Below, piece after piece: positions 1 through 6,990 of a DNA stretch of 10,764 nucleotides. The position numbers were made by a program, and so were the translations under genes. Position 1 is the stretch's first letter; every line of letters begins with the position of its first letter. Origin of the DNA: an uncultured Acidaminococcus sp. (lineage in GTDB: Bacteria > Bacillota > Negativicutes > Acidaminococcales > Acidaminococcaceae); assembly GCA_905213155.1 (NCBI GenBank), contig CAJMHI010000053.1, positions 1-10,764 of the forward strand, read 5' to 3'. The notes beneath the pieces are model-generated. The model worked only from the letters and a program-made list of their open reading frames with translations, was not told the DNA's origin and did no database searches.

Positions 1-2
1 CT

Positions 3-740
3 ACAATACAGAAAGGAGTTGGGTGTGGGTGTCTAAAAAAATGTCCGCACCCCCGGGCTATTGCCTGTGGTTGTAAAAAAGTAAAGTTGAATATTTCTGC
101 CAGCAAAGGACATAACTTAGCCAATCTAAATGCACTTCCCTTGGATACTATGAAAACTTTTGCTAAGAGCGCTGCTACAGCCCGTAAAGCAGGCGTTGCG
201 GTATCTGGATCTATTGCCTGCCCGTTTGGCTCTCCCTGGGATCCCGTGATTCCACTAACAGATTTGAAGGCAATTATTGATGCATATATGGATGCGGGGA
301 TAACGGAAATTTCTATTTCTGACGCACCGGGTATGGCTATGCCCAAGCAAGTTTTTGAACTTATGGTTGAGTTGCTTAGTACCTACCCACAATGCAAATT
401 TATCCTGCATTTCCACAACACACGGGGCATGGGAATTGCTAACGTGATGGCCGGCATGGAAGCGGGGGTTCGCTGGTTTGATGGTTCTCTTGCCGGAACG
501 GGGGGATGCCCCTTTATTCCAGGTGCCGCTGGCAACGTTTCTACAGAAGATATGGTGCATATGCTGGATTGCCAAGGCGTTGTGACAGGAATTGCTGTGG
601 ATCAACTGATTGCTGCTGGAAAGCGCCTGGAGGAACTTATGGGGCACCGGGGCGATAGCTATGTACTCAAAGCCGGCACCAATCATGCTTTGACACTCAG
701 CATTCCTAAAGGGCAGATTGAAAACCAGACCGCAAAATAA
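3..740 (+). CDS. HMG-CoA lyase-like (DRE-TIM metallolyase) protein, 5'-incomplete
   Basis: This looks like the C-terminal two thirds of a hydroxymethylglutaryl-CoA lyase family TIM-barrel enzyme, which cleaves HMG-CoA-like acyl-CoAs to acetyl-CoA and a keto acid. Visible family signatures are NISASKGHNLANLN (from 90), the metal-binding His pair in HFHNTRG (about 408-428), and the active-site loop GTGGCPFIPGAAGN (about 496-537), which carries the catalytic Cys and the metal-ligand Asn. Full-length members are about 300 residues; only about 217 align here, so the first strands with the family's Arg-Asp metal and substrate site are missing. The frame is open from base 3, but the residues before about 57 (Cys-rich, GCGCLKKCPHP) do not look like the family. 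The TTG at 87 has no Shine-Dalgarno and lies inside a conserved block, so it is not a natural start. Either the gene is cut by the window edge with a frame error near base 50, or it is a decayed remnant. The exact substrate is not determinable. Confidence 0.75.
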   Translation, partial: TIQKGVGCGCLKKCPHPRAIACGCKKVKLNISASKGHNLANLNALPLDTMKTFAKSAATARKAGVAVSGSIACPFGSPWDPVIPLTDLKAIIDAYMDAGITEISISDAPGMAMPKQVFELMVELLSTYPQCKFILHFHNTRGMGIANVMAGMEAGVRWFDGSLAGTGGCPFIPGAAGNVSTEDMVHMLDCQGVVTGIAVDQLIAAGKRLEELMGHRGDSYVLKAGTNHALTLSIPKGQIENQTAK

Positions 741-776
741 AACTACCAAAAGTCTTTGGTGCAGCTTGCATTTTGC
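732..776 (+). other. two-tier inverted repeat after the lyase gene
   Basis: GCAAAAT (732-738) is matched perfectly by ATTTTGC (770-776). Nested inside, ACCAAA (745-750) pairs with TTTGGT (755-760) around a 4-base loop AGTC. The structure begins on the last codons of the lyase gene. No U-tract follows, so it is not a standard intrinsic terminator; it may stabilise the 3' end of the lyase mRNA or act as a weak terminator. It overlaps the candidate -35 box of the next gene. Confidence 0.3.
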
Positions 777-794
777 TGAAAACCATAGTATCGT
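766..794 (+). promoter_or_regulatory. candidate sigma-A promoter for the esterase gene
   Basis: TTGCAT (766-771) and TATCGT (789-794) are separated by exactly 17 bases, each matching four of six consensus positions. They lie 36 bases upstream of the ATG at 830. The match is modest and is supported mainly by ideal spacing and location. Confidence 0.35.
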
Positions 795-829
795 TAGAGC
801 AAAGAGTACAAACGGGAAAGGGGATTTCT

Positions 830-1828
830 ATGAACAGAAAGTCATTTTTGCTCAGCTTGTCTCTGGTTCTTGGTCTCTTACTTTGTCAAACAGGAGGCAT
901 GGCAATGGCAAGTGAAGCAACAAAAATTATGGCACCGGCAGAAAGCAAGGTTTTAACTGTTAAGCCGGATCGGATGAAAATCAATTTTATTCCGAATGTG
1001 GTATTTTCTCAGGTTCCGTCCCGGGGATACCAGAATGTAGCACTGCAAATGGATATTTTGCGGCCAGCGCATAAAGAAAAAATGCCTGCCATTTTGTATA
1101 TCCCCGGAGGCGGCTTCATTAATGCCAACCGGGCTAATGCCATGCAGGAACGGATGGAACTTGCGGAAGCAGGCTACGTGGTGGCCAGTATGACTTACAG
1201 GGTGGCGCCTACCGCTCAATTTCCCCAGCCACTGGAAGATGTCAAGGCGGCGATCCGGTATTTAAAGGCTAACGGGGAAAAGTTCGACATTGATCCCAAC
1301 CGGATTGGAGTCATGGGCGGCAGTGCCGGCGGATATCTGGCAGCTATGGCTGGCACGACCAGCGGACTGAAAGACTTTGACAAAGGGGACAACCTGCAGG
1401 TGGACAGCACGATTCAATGTGCAGTGGATCTGTACGGCCTGTCCGACTTGACCAAAATCGGGGACGATTATTCCAAAGGCGTCCAGGAAACCCATAAATC
1501 GGCCGGAGCTACAGAAGCCCTATGGGTCAATGGTAGCCCTGTATTTGGCGGCAAGGATGGGGGCATCCTGAATAACCTGGAAGCTGCGGAAAAAGCCAAC
1601 CCGATCCATTATATTCATAGCACGTCCGCTCCAATGCTGCTTATGCACGGCACGGCAGATGCCGTGGTTTCTCCCAGCCAGACCGATCTGCTTTACCAGG
1701 CCCTGCGACAAAAAGGCATCCCGGCACAACGGTATATCATTCCCAATGCAGGCCATGGCGGTGTCTATTGGGTGCAACGCCCTGTGATGCAAGTGATTTT
1801 ATCTTTCTTCAACACCTATCTAAAATAA
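830..1828 (+). CDS. secreted alpha/beta-hydrolase, carboxylesterase type
   Basis: The 332-residue protein begins with a Sec signal peptide: basic MNRK, a hydrophobic core at residues 5-19, and a likely signal peptidase I site after MAMA (residue 28). The mature part has the esterase/lipase alpha-beta hydrolase layout. The oxyanion-hole strand is YIPGGGF (90-96; the usual HGGG reads PGGG here). The nucleophile elbow is GGSAG with Ser165, Asp277 lies in HGTADAVVSP, and His309 lies in NAGHGG, giving a complete triad. Relatives hydrolyse short acyl, acetyl-sugar or feruloyl esters, and the export signal suggests action on an extracytoplasmic substrate; the actual ester is unknown. The ATG at 830 is preferred over an in-frame ATG at 773 because it follows a strong site (GAAAGGGG, 816-823) and directly gives the signal peptide. 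The gene is probably transcribed alone, since a candidate promoter precedes it and a terminator follows. Confidence 0.88.
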   Translation: MNRKSFLLSLSLVLGLLLCQTGGMAMASEATKIMAPAESKVLTVKPDRMKINFIPNVVFSQVPSRGYQNVALQMDILRPAHKEKMPAILYIPGGGFINANRANAMQERMELAEAGYVVASMTYRVAPTAQFPQPLEDVKAAIRYLKANGEKFDIDPNRIGVMGGSAGGYLAAMAGTTSGLKDFDKGDNLQVDSTIQCAVDLYGLSDLTKIGDDYSKGVQETHKSAGATEALWVNGSPVFGGKDGGILNNLEAAEKANPIHYIHSTSAPMLLMHGTADAVVSPSQTDLLYQALRQKGIPAQRYIIPNAGHGGVYWVQRPVMQVILSFFNTYLK

Positions 1829-1840
1829 ATAGAAAGGCCT

Positions 1841-1869
1841 AAGAACGTAGCAGTTGCTGCGTTCTTTTT
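1841..1869 (+). terminator. intrinsic terminator after the esterase gene
   Basis: GAACGTAGC (1843-1851) pairs with GCTGCGTTC (1856-1864), with one T-G wobble and a 4-base AGTT loop. TTTTT follows at 1865-1869, and flanking AA pairs with the first two of these T's. It begins 12 bases after the stop codon and separates the esterase gene from the U32-mutS2 unit. Confidence 0.85.
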
Positions 1870-1895
1870 GTCATCTGTTTTTTTTGATGCTTCTA

Positions 1896-1904
1896 TGCTA
1901 AAAT
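1896..1904 (+). promoter_or_regulatory. candidate extended -10 promoter for the U32-mutS2 unit
   Basis: TGCTAAAAT is an extended -10 (TGN followed by TAAAAT, five of six consensus positions) in an AT-rich stretch between the upstream terminator and the ATG at 1962. No good -35 stands 17 bases upstream, which an extended -10 can tolerate. It would leave a leader of roughly 50 bases. Other AT-rich -10-like boxes near 1921-1937 are possible. Confidence 0.35.
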
Positions 1905-1961
1905 TAAAAGTCATGGACTTTATAAATAATGTATATTACCATAGCATAGCAGGGGAGAACT

Positions 1962-4427
1962 ATGAAACGAGAAGAAATTGAATTATTAGCGCCGGCGGGC
2001 ACATGGGAAGCCCTGGAAGCCGCAGTAAACGCAGGAGCAGATGCCGTGTATCTGGGCGGCAGCCAATTTGGGGCCCGGGCGTATGCCGAAAATTTTGGGC
2101 CGGAAGAAATGACTCGTGCGGTTGTCTTTGCCCATTTGCACCGGGTACGGATTTATGTAACAGTGAATACCCTGGTGGACGATGCGGAGATGCCGGCGCT
2201 GGGAAAATACCTGACGTTTTTAAGCAATATCGGCGTGGACGGCATCATTGTTCAGGATGTAGGCGTTATTCGTGTAGCCCGGCAGGTGGTACCGGAATTA
2301 CCGCTGCACGCCAGCACCCAGATGACCTGCACCAATTCCCAGGGAACGGTTTTTGCCTATCATCAAGGCATGGTACAAGCGGTCATTGCCCGGGAAACCA
2401 GTCTGCGGGATATCAAAAAAGTCTGCGAAGCAACGCCTGGGAAAATTGAAAGCTTTATGCACGGGGCTCTTTGTATTTGTTACAGCGGTCAGTGCCTTAT
2501 GAGCAGCCTTATCGGGGGACGCAGCGGCAACAGGGGCCGGTGTGCCCAGCCTTGCCGTCTGCCTTATACGTTGGTGGATACGAATGGGAAAAACCTATTG
2601 GAACATGTGGACGCCGGGCATTACCTGTTATCTCCCAAAGATTTAAATACCCTGGATATTCTGCCCCAGCTTTTGGAAACGGGCACGCGTTCTTTGAAAA
2701 TTGAAGGCCGGATGAAGCGGCCGGAATATGTGGCTGTCGTAACGGATATCTACCGCCGGGCCATTGACAGCTACTTTGCCGGGCATTACGAAGTGTCTCA
2801 AACAGATAAAGACAATATAGAACAGATCTTTAACCGGGATTTTACCACTGCCTATATGGTCAGCCGTCCCGGAAGAACTATGATGAGCGACCGCAAGCCC
2901 AATAATAGAGGCGTTCTCATCGGGCGGGTACAGCGTTTTTCCAAGGACCATACCATGGCCACTTTGAAACTGGAACGGGAACTGCATAAAGGGGACGGCC
3001 TGGAATTTTGGGTGAGCGTAGGCGGCCGGGTAGGCACCAGTGTGGACCATTTACTGGTGGATGGGAAAAAAGCAGAGATTGCCCGGAAAGGGGCTTTGGC
3101 TGTTATCCCCGTGCCCAAAGGAATCCGTTTGAACGACCGGGTTTTCCGCACAAATGATGCACCGTTGATGGCCTATGCTCAGCAGTTTTTTGGGCCGGAC
3201 CATAAGAAGAGAATCCCCATGGATGTGCAAGTCTACGCTCATCTGGGGCAGCCCATGCGGATTACCGTAAAGGACGCAGAAGGCAATACCGGAATAGGCG
3301 CGACAGATTTTATTGTGGAAACAGCACGAAAACATGCCCTGGATGAAGCAGCCATTCGTAAACAGGTAGACCGTTTGGGAAATACAGAATTTTCCTTGAG
3401 TAGTTTGACACTGGATATAGAGCCCAATATTATGGTGCCCATGAGTGAAATCAACGAAGCACGGCGTAAAGCTGTGGAAGCATTGACAAAGCAGCGTCTG
3501 GATACATTCTTGCCGCCCAGAAAAAAAGCGGTTTGGCAGGATTCCATACTGCAACAGCGGAGCAATCACGGCATGCGTAAACACCAGGAATTGGCAGTCC
3601 ACGTAGATACACTGGAAAAAGCCAAAAATGCGTTAGCCGCCGGAGCAGACGTGCTGCTAGTAGGGGGAGACAGTTTTAGCCCGCAACTGTTGACGCTGCA
3701 AGAAATGGAGACCATTGCACAGTGGGTACGGGAACGCGGGAAGAAATGGCTGCCGGCTACCAGCCGCATTGTCAGTGAAGGGCAACTGAAGGCATTTTCC
3801 CATGCCATGGAGCAGTGGACCGCTATGAGGCCCGATGGGATTCTCATCGCTAACAACGGCCTTGTGGAAATGGGACAACAAACTGGTCTGCCCCTGTGGC
3901 TGGATTATACAATGAATGCCTTTAACAGCCAGAGCATTTTATTCTGGCAGGAAGCGGGAATGCAGGGCATTACCCTGTCCGCGGAACTGACGCTGGCCCA
4001 AGTGGCAGCGCTGGCGCAAAAATCTCCGGTGCCGTTAGAATGTCTGGTGGAAGGCCGGATAGAAATGATGGTCAGCGAATATTGTGTGGAAGGCAGCTTC
4101 CTGGGGAATCTTGACAAGGGCAAGTGCACCTATCAGTGCAAAACCCCAGGCTTTTTGGAAGACCGGAAAAAAGAACGCTTCCCGCTGGTACAGGACCAGT
4201 TTGGCCGGATGCATGTGCTCAATGCCCATGCGCTTTCCATGCTGGCCAATGTAGCGGAAATAGAACATGCAGGGATTGCCCGTCTGCGGATTGATGGCCG
4301 CAGCTATACCCCGGAAGAAGTTGGGGAGATCACCGCGCTGTATCGGGGCGTTATGGATGGCGCTATGGAGATTACAGAGAGCAGGCTCCATACAACTCGT
4401 GGGCATTATTTCAGAGGAGTTTTGTAA
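1962..4427 (+). CDS. U32 family protein with DUF3656-type architecture (RlhA-like), with a second U32-like half
   Basis: This 821-residue protein belongs to peptidase family U32. Several members are now known as RNA or quinone hydroxylation factors with Fe-S clusters (RlhA, TrhP, UbiU/UbiV) rather than proteases. Residues 6-310 form a U32 barrel with ELLAPAGTWEALEAAVNAGA, the cysteine set C171, C178, C194 and C198 (RGRCAQPCR) expected to bind a 4Fe-4S cluster, and the U32 signature SLKIEGRMKRPEYV (244-257). A central region (about 320-515) fits DUF3656, the domain that distinguishes RlhA, which makes 5-hydroxycytidine in 23S rRNA. Residues 541-800 repeat the U32 pattern in diverged form, with cysteines C694, C708, C722 and C726. 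E. coli RlhA is shorter (about 650 residues). The ATG is set by AGGGGAG at 1951-1957. It is co-transcribed with mutS2, which starts two bases after its stop. An RNA hydroxylase role is the best inference; true protease activity is unlikely but not excluded. Confidence 0.88.
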   Translation: MKREEIELLAPAGTWEALEAAVNAGADAVYLGGSQFGARAYAENFGPEEMTRAVVFAHLHRVRIYVTVNTLVDDAEMPALGKYLTFLSNIGVDGIIVQDVGVIRVARQVVPELPLHASTQMTCTNSQGTVFAYHQGMVQAVIARETSLRDIKKVCEATPGKIESFMHGALCICYSGQCLMSSLIGGRSGNRGRCAQPCRLPYTLVDTNGKNLLEHVDAGHYLLSPKDLNTLDILPQLLETGTRSLKIEGRMKRPEYVAVVTDIYRRAIDSYFAGHYEVSQTDKDNIEQIFNRDFTTAYMVSRPGRTMMSDRKPNNRGVLIGRVQRFSKDHTMATLKLERELHKGDGLEFWVSVGGRVGTSVDHLLVDGKKAEIARKGALAVIPVPKGIRLNDRVFRTNDAPLMAYAQQFFGPDHKKRIPMDVQVYAHLGQPMRITVKDAEGNTGIGATDFIVETARKHALDEAAIRKQVDRLGNTEFSLSSLTLDIEPNIMVPMSEINEARRKAVEALTKQRLDTFLPPRKKAVWQDSILQQRSNHGMRKHQELAVHVDTLEKAKNALAAGADVLLVGGDSFSPQLLTLQEMETIAQWVRERGKKWLPATSRIVSEGQLKAFSHAMEQWTAMRPDGILIANNGLVEMGQQTGLPLWLDYTMNAFNSQSILFWQEAGMQGITLSAELTLAQVAALAQKSPVPLECLVEGRIEMMVSEYCVEGSFLGNLDKGKCTYQCKTPGFLEDRKKERFPLVQDQFGRMHVLNAHALSMLANVAEIEHAGIARLRIDGRSYTPEEVGEITALYRGVMDGAMEITESRLHTTRGHYFRGVL

Positions 4428-4429
4428 GT

Positions 4430-6808
4430 ATGGCAAAATTTGCAGTGAATACACTGGAATTTGATAAAGTAAAAGCACTGTTGGCGCAGGAAGCGGGTAC
4501 CAGTCTGGGGCAGAAAAAGGCCATGGAGCTTTCCGTGTCAAGCCGCTTTGAACAGGTAAAGCTGGCTCAGGAAGAGACCGCAGAGGCTTTGCAACTGTTG
4601 GAAGAAGGACGCAGGCTGCCACTAGGGGGAATTACTGATGTGGGGCCGCTGGTGAAACGAACGAAAGTCGGCAGTGTTCTGGAGCCGGAGCAGTTTAAAC
4701 AGATTTATGACACCATTGACGGGCTGCAGCACCTGAAAAAATTCCTGGCAGAAGAATTGGAACAACAACCAGCCTTGAAAGAATATGCTCCGGAGCTGGG
4801 AGATTTTTCCCGTTTGATCAAGCAGCTGAACTCCGCACTGGATGAAAAAGGGAATATTAAAGACAGTGCTTCCGTGAAATTGCAGGGGCTGCGCACAGGG
4901 ATCCTGGCGGCACGGAACCGGGTAAAAGATAAACTGTCCCAACTTTTGCACGACCCCAATAACCAAAAATATTTTCAGGATGCCTTGGTGACCATGCGGG
5001 AAGACCGGTACGTGATCCCGGTAAAGCAGGAATACCGGCTGAATTTTCCAGGTGTGGTGCATGACCAGAGTGCCAGCGGAGCTACCCTTTTTGTGGAACC
5101 TATGGCCGTGGTAGAACTGAATAATGACATTAAAAAATATATACTCCAGGAAGAAGCGGAAGTGGAACGCATCCTGCAGGCACTGACCAGTCATGTGGGG
5201 CAGGAAGCAGAGAAGATGTTGACCTCACTGGATGTGGCAGCCCAAATTGATCTCATTAGTGCCAAAGCTAATTTTGCCCGTAAGTTTCACTGCTGTCGTC
5301 CTATGATGATTTTAGGACAGCAGGTAAAGATTACCAAAGGACGGCATCCGCTACTAAACCAGGAACATGTAGTACCACTGGATATCAATCTGGGAGACGG
5401 ATTTACTACCCTATTAATTACGGGGCCGAATACAGGCGGTAAAACGGTGGCGCTTAAAACTGTGGGACTTTTTGCGCTGATGGCACAAGCTGGCCTGTTT
5501 GTCCCGGCTACGGAAGCAGTGCTGCCGGTATTTGGGGGCGTGTATGCGGATATCGGGGACGAACAAAGTATAGAGCAAAGCCTTTCTACTTTTTCCGGTC
5601 ATATGAAAAATATGATTTCTATCTTGCACGATGTGCGGGAAGGGGATCTGGTGCTTGTGGATGAAATCTGCGTGGGGACAGATCCTACGGAAGGGGCGGC
5701 GCTAGCTATTGCTATGATCGAATATCTTTTCAAAAAGCAAGTGCTGACGATCATGACCACCCATTACAGTGAGCTTAAGACCTTTGCCTATGAACATGAG
5801 GGTATGGAAAACGCCAGTGTGGAATTTGACACGGAAACGCTGCGCCCTACCTATAAATTGCTCATGGGGGTGCCTGGTTCTTCCAATGCTTTCTACATCA
5901 GCCGCCGACTGGGGCTTCCGGAAGAGATCTTAAGCGAAGCCCAGACTCTTATTGGGGAAGGGCACAGTAATATGGAACGAGTCCTCCGCAATCTGGAGGG
6001 AGAGCGCCGGGAATACGAAAGCCGCAAGGATGAAATTGAAAGCTTGCGGCGGGAGGCGGAGATCCTGCGTAACCAGCTACAACATCAAAAAGACGATCTG
6101 GAACGGAGCCGCAATGCCATCTTGCAAAAAGCACGGGAAAGAGCAGATGAGCTCTACCGGAATGCCAGACGGGAAAGCACCGCCATTTTAAAAGAGCTGC
6201 GTGCCAGTCAGAACATAGTGGAAGCCCAGCGGGTGGAGGAACTGGCCGCACTTAGCCGGAAAACCCTCAACAAGAGCTTTTCCATTGATGGACGTCCTGT
6301 TCCGGAGGGGCAAGGTCTGACCAGTGGCAATGCCGCCGTGGGAAAACGGGTTTATGTGAAAAAGCTGGGTCAGACCGGCGTCATCCATGCCATCAGCGGA
6401 AATACGGCTACAGTACGCATCGGAATGATGAAGATGAACGTGCGCTTCAAGGACTGTCTGCTCCTTGCGGATGCCCCTAAAGAAAATCAAGAACGGAGCA
6501 CGCGGCGGACGCTACCGAAAAAAGCGGGACAGCCCCATACTCTTTTTGTAAAAAAAGCCCAGGAAGCCACGGTACAAATCGACGTACGGGGAAAAACCGT
6601 GGATGAAGCAATCCCGGATGTGGATAAAGCCATTGATAATGCGCTGCTGGCTGGGATGGACCGGTTCCGCCTGGTCCATGGCAAAGGAACCGGAGCTCTC
6701 CGAAAAGGCCTCCTGGAGTATTTGGAGCGCCATCCTAATGTGGGTCATACGGAAATGGCACCTATGAATGAAGGCGGTTTTGGCGCTACCATTGTGTATG
6801 TAAAATGA
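4430..6808 (+). CDS. mutS2: MutS2 ATPase with C-terminal Smr domain
   Basis: This is a full-length 792-residue MutS2. It has the MutS core/lever and clamp region (about 1-290), then an ABC ATPase with Walker A GPNTGGKT (332-339), signature STFSGHM (386-392), Walker B LVLVDEICVGTDP (407-419) and switch His445 in TTHYSELK. A charged coiled coil follows at about 510-610, then a KOW-like segment with KRVYVKKLGQTGVI (639-652). The C-terminal Smr domain (about 715-792) shows DVRG at 718-721 and HGKGTG at 750-755. It lacks the mismatch-recognition domain of MutS1. Family members suppress recombination or, as shown in Bacillus subtilis, act on collided ribosomes, the Smr domain contacting or cleaving nucleic acid. 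That role fits its partnership with an upstream gene likely to modify rRNA. The ATG follows AGAGGAG (4413-4419), which lies inside the end of the upstream gene, so the two are probably translationally coupled. Walker B reads DEICVG where DELGAG is typical. Confidence 0.96.
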   Translation: MAKFAVNTLEFDKVKALLAQEAGTSLGQKKAMELSVSSRFEQVKLAQEETAEALQLLEEGRRLPLGGITDVGPLVKRTKVGSVLEPEQFKQIYDTIDGLQHLKKFLAEELEQQPALKEYAPELGDFSRLIKQLNSALDEKGNIKDSASVKLQGLRTGILAARNRVKDKLSQLLHDPNNQKYFQDALVTMREDRYVIPVKQEYRLNFPGVVHDQSASGATLFVEPMAVVELNNDIKKYILQEEAEVERILQALTSHVGQEAEKMLTSLDVAAQIDLISAKANFARKFHCCRPMMILGQQVKITKGRHPLLNQEHVVPLDINLGDGFTTLLITGPNTGGKTVALKTVGLFALMAQAGLFVPATEAVLPVFGGVYADIGDEQSIEQSLSTFSGHMKNMISILHDVREGDLVLVDEICVGTDPTEGAALAIAMIEYLFKKQVLTIMTTHYSELKTFAYEHEGMENASVEFDTETLRPTYKLLMGVPGSSNAFYISRRLGLPEEILSEAQTLIGEGHSNMERVLRNLEGERREYESRKDEIESLRREAEILRNQLQHQKDDLERSRNAILQKARERADELYRNARRESTAILKELRASQNIVEAQRVEELAALSRKTLNKSFSIDGRPVPEGQGLTSGNAAVGKRVYVKKLGQTGVIHAISGNTATVRIGMMKMNVRFKDCLLLADAPKENQERSTRRTLPKKAGQPHTLFVKKAQEATVQIDVRGKTVDEAIPDVDKAIDNALLAGMDRFRLVHGKGTGALRKGLLEYLERHPNVGHTEMAPMNEGGFGATIVYVK

Positions 6809-6814
6809 AATAAG

Positions 6815-6862
6815 AAAGACTCCTTTTATGCTGGATTTTCTTCTGGCAGAGGGAGTCTTTTT
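6815..6862 (+). terminator. intrinsic terminator after mutS2
   Basis: AAAGACTCC (6815-6823) is a perfect inverted repeat of GGAGTCTTT (6852-6860), and the T-run continues to 6862 (five T's, 6858-6862). The loop is long, 28 bases. It starts six bases after the mutS2 stop and separates mutS2 from the pseudopilus operon. Confidence 0.7.
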
Positions 6863-6976
6863 ACATGATCAAAAAATTAGGAAAAGGTGGGACAAAAACG
6901 TACCCCTTGGTAAAAATCCTTTTTTCCCGAAACCTATCGGCAAGAAAATAATTTTATGGTATGGTTGCTGAGGGAG

Positions 6977-6986
6977 AAAGGAGGTG
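6977..6986 (+). promoter_or_regulatory. strong Shine-Dalgarno that fixes the GTG start of the platform gene
   Basis: AAAGGAGGTG is a near-perfect complement to the 16S rRNA 3' end. It lies four bases before GTG at 6991. It decides the start, because no good ATG exists and the GTG gives the expected first residues (YRYKVQQTNGEVLKG) of a GspF/PilC N-terminus. I see no convincing promoter between the mutS2 terminator and this site. Confidence 0.85.
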
Positions 6987-6990
6987 AATC

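Noticed and set aside
87..89. TTG as the natural start of the lyase-like gene
   Set aside because: No ribosome binding site precedes it, the frame is open upstream, and it falls within a block conserved in HMG-CoA lyases.
773..829. 19-residue N-terminal extension of the esterase from ATG 773
   Set aside because: It would bury the signal peptide behind a polar stretch, overlaps the candidate promoter, and lacks a good Shine-Dalgarno; ATG 830 has one.
1941..1950. Short tandem repeat ATAGCATAGC before the U32 gene
   Set aside because: Only two five-base copies; likely chance and without a linked structure.
3051..3602. 183-codon minus-strand open frame inside the U32 gene
   Set aside because: Shadow of the coding strand; no ribosome binding site or recognisable motif.
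4035..5194. Two long minus-strand open frames (195 and 190 codons) opposite the U32 and mutS2 genes
   Set aside because: They lie wholly antisense to well-recognised conserved proteins, show low-complexity His/Phe/Cys-rich translations and have no family resemblance.
6863..6990. Possible riboswitch (such as c-di-GMP type) upstream of the pseudopilus operon
   Set aside because: I looked for the conserved GEMM core and paired stems and found only weak 4-5-base pairings; no convincing -35/-10 pair was visible either.
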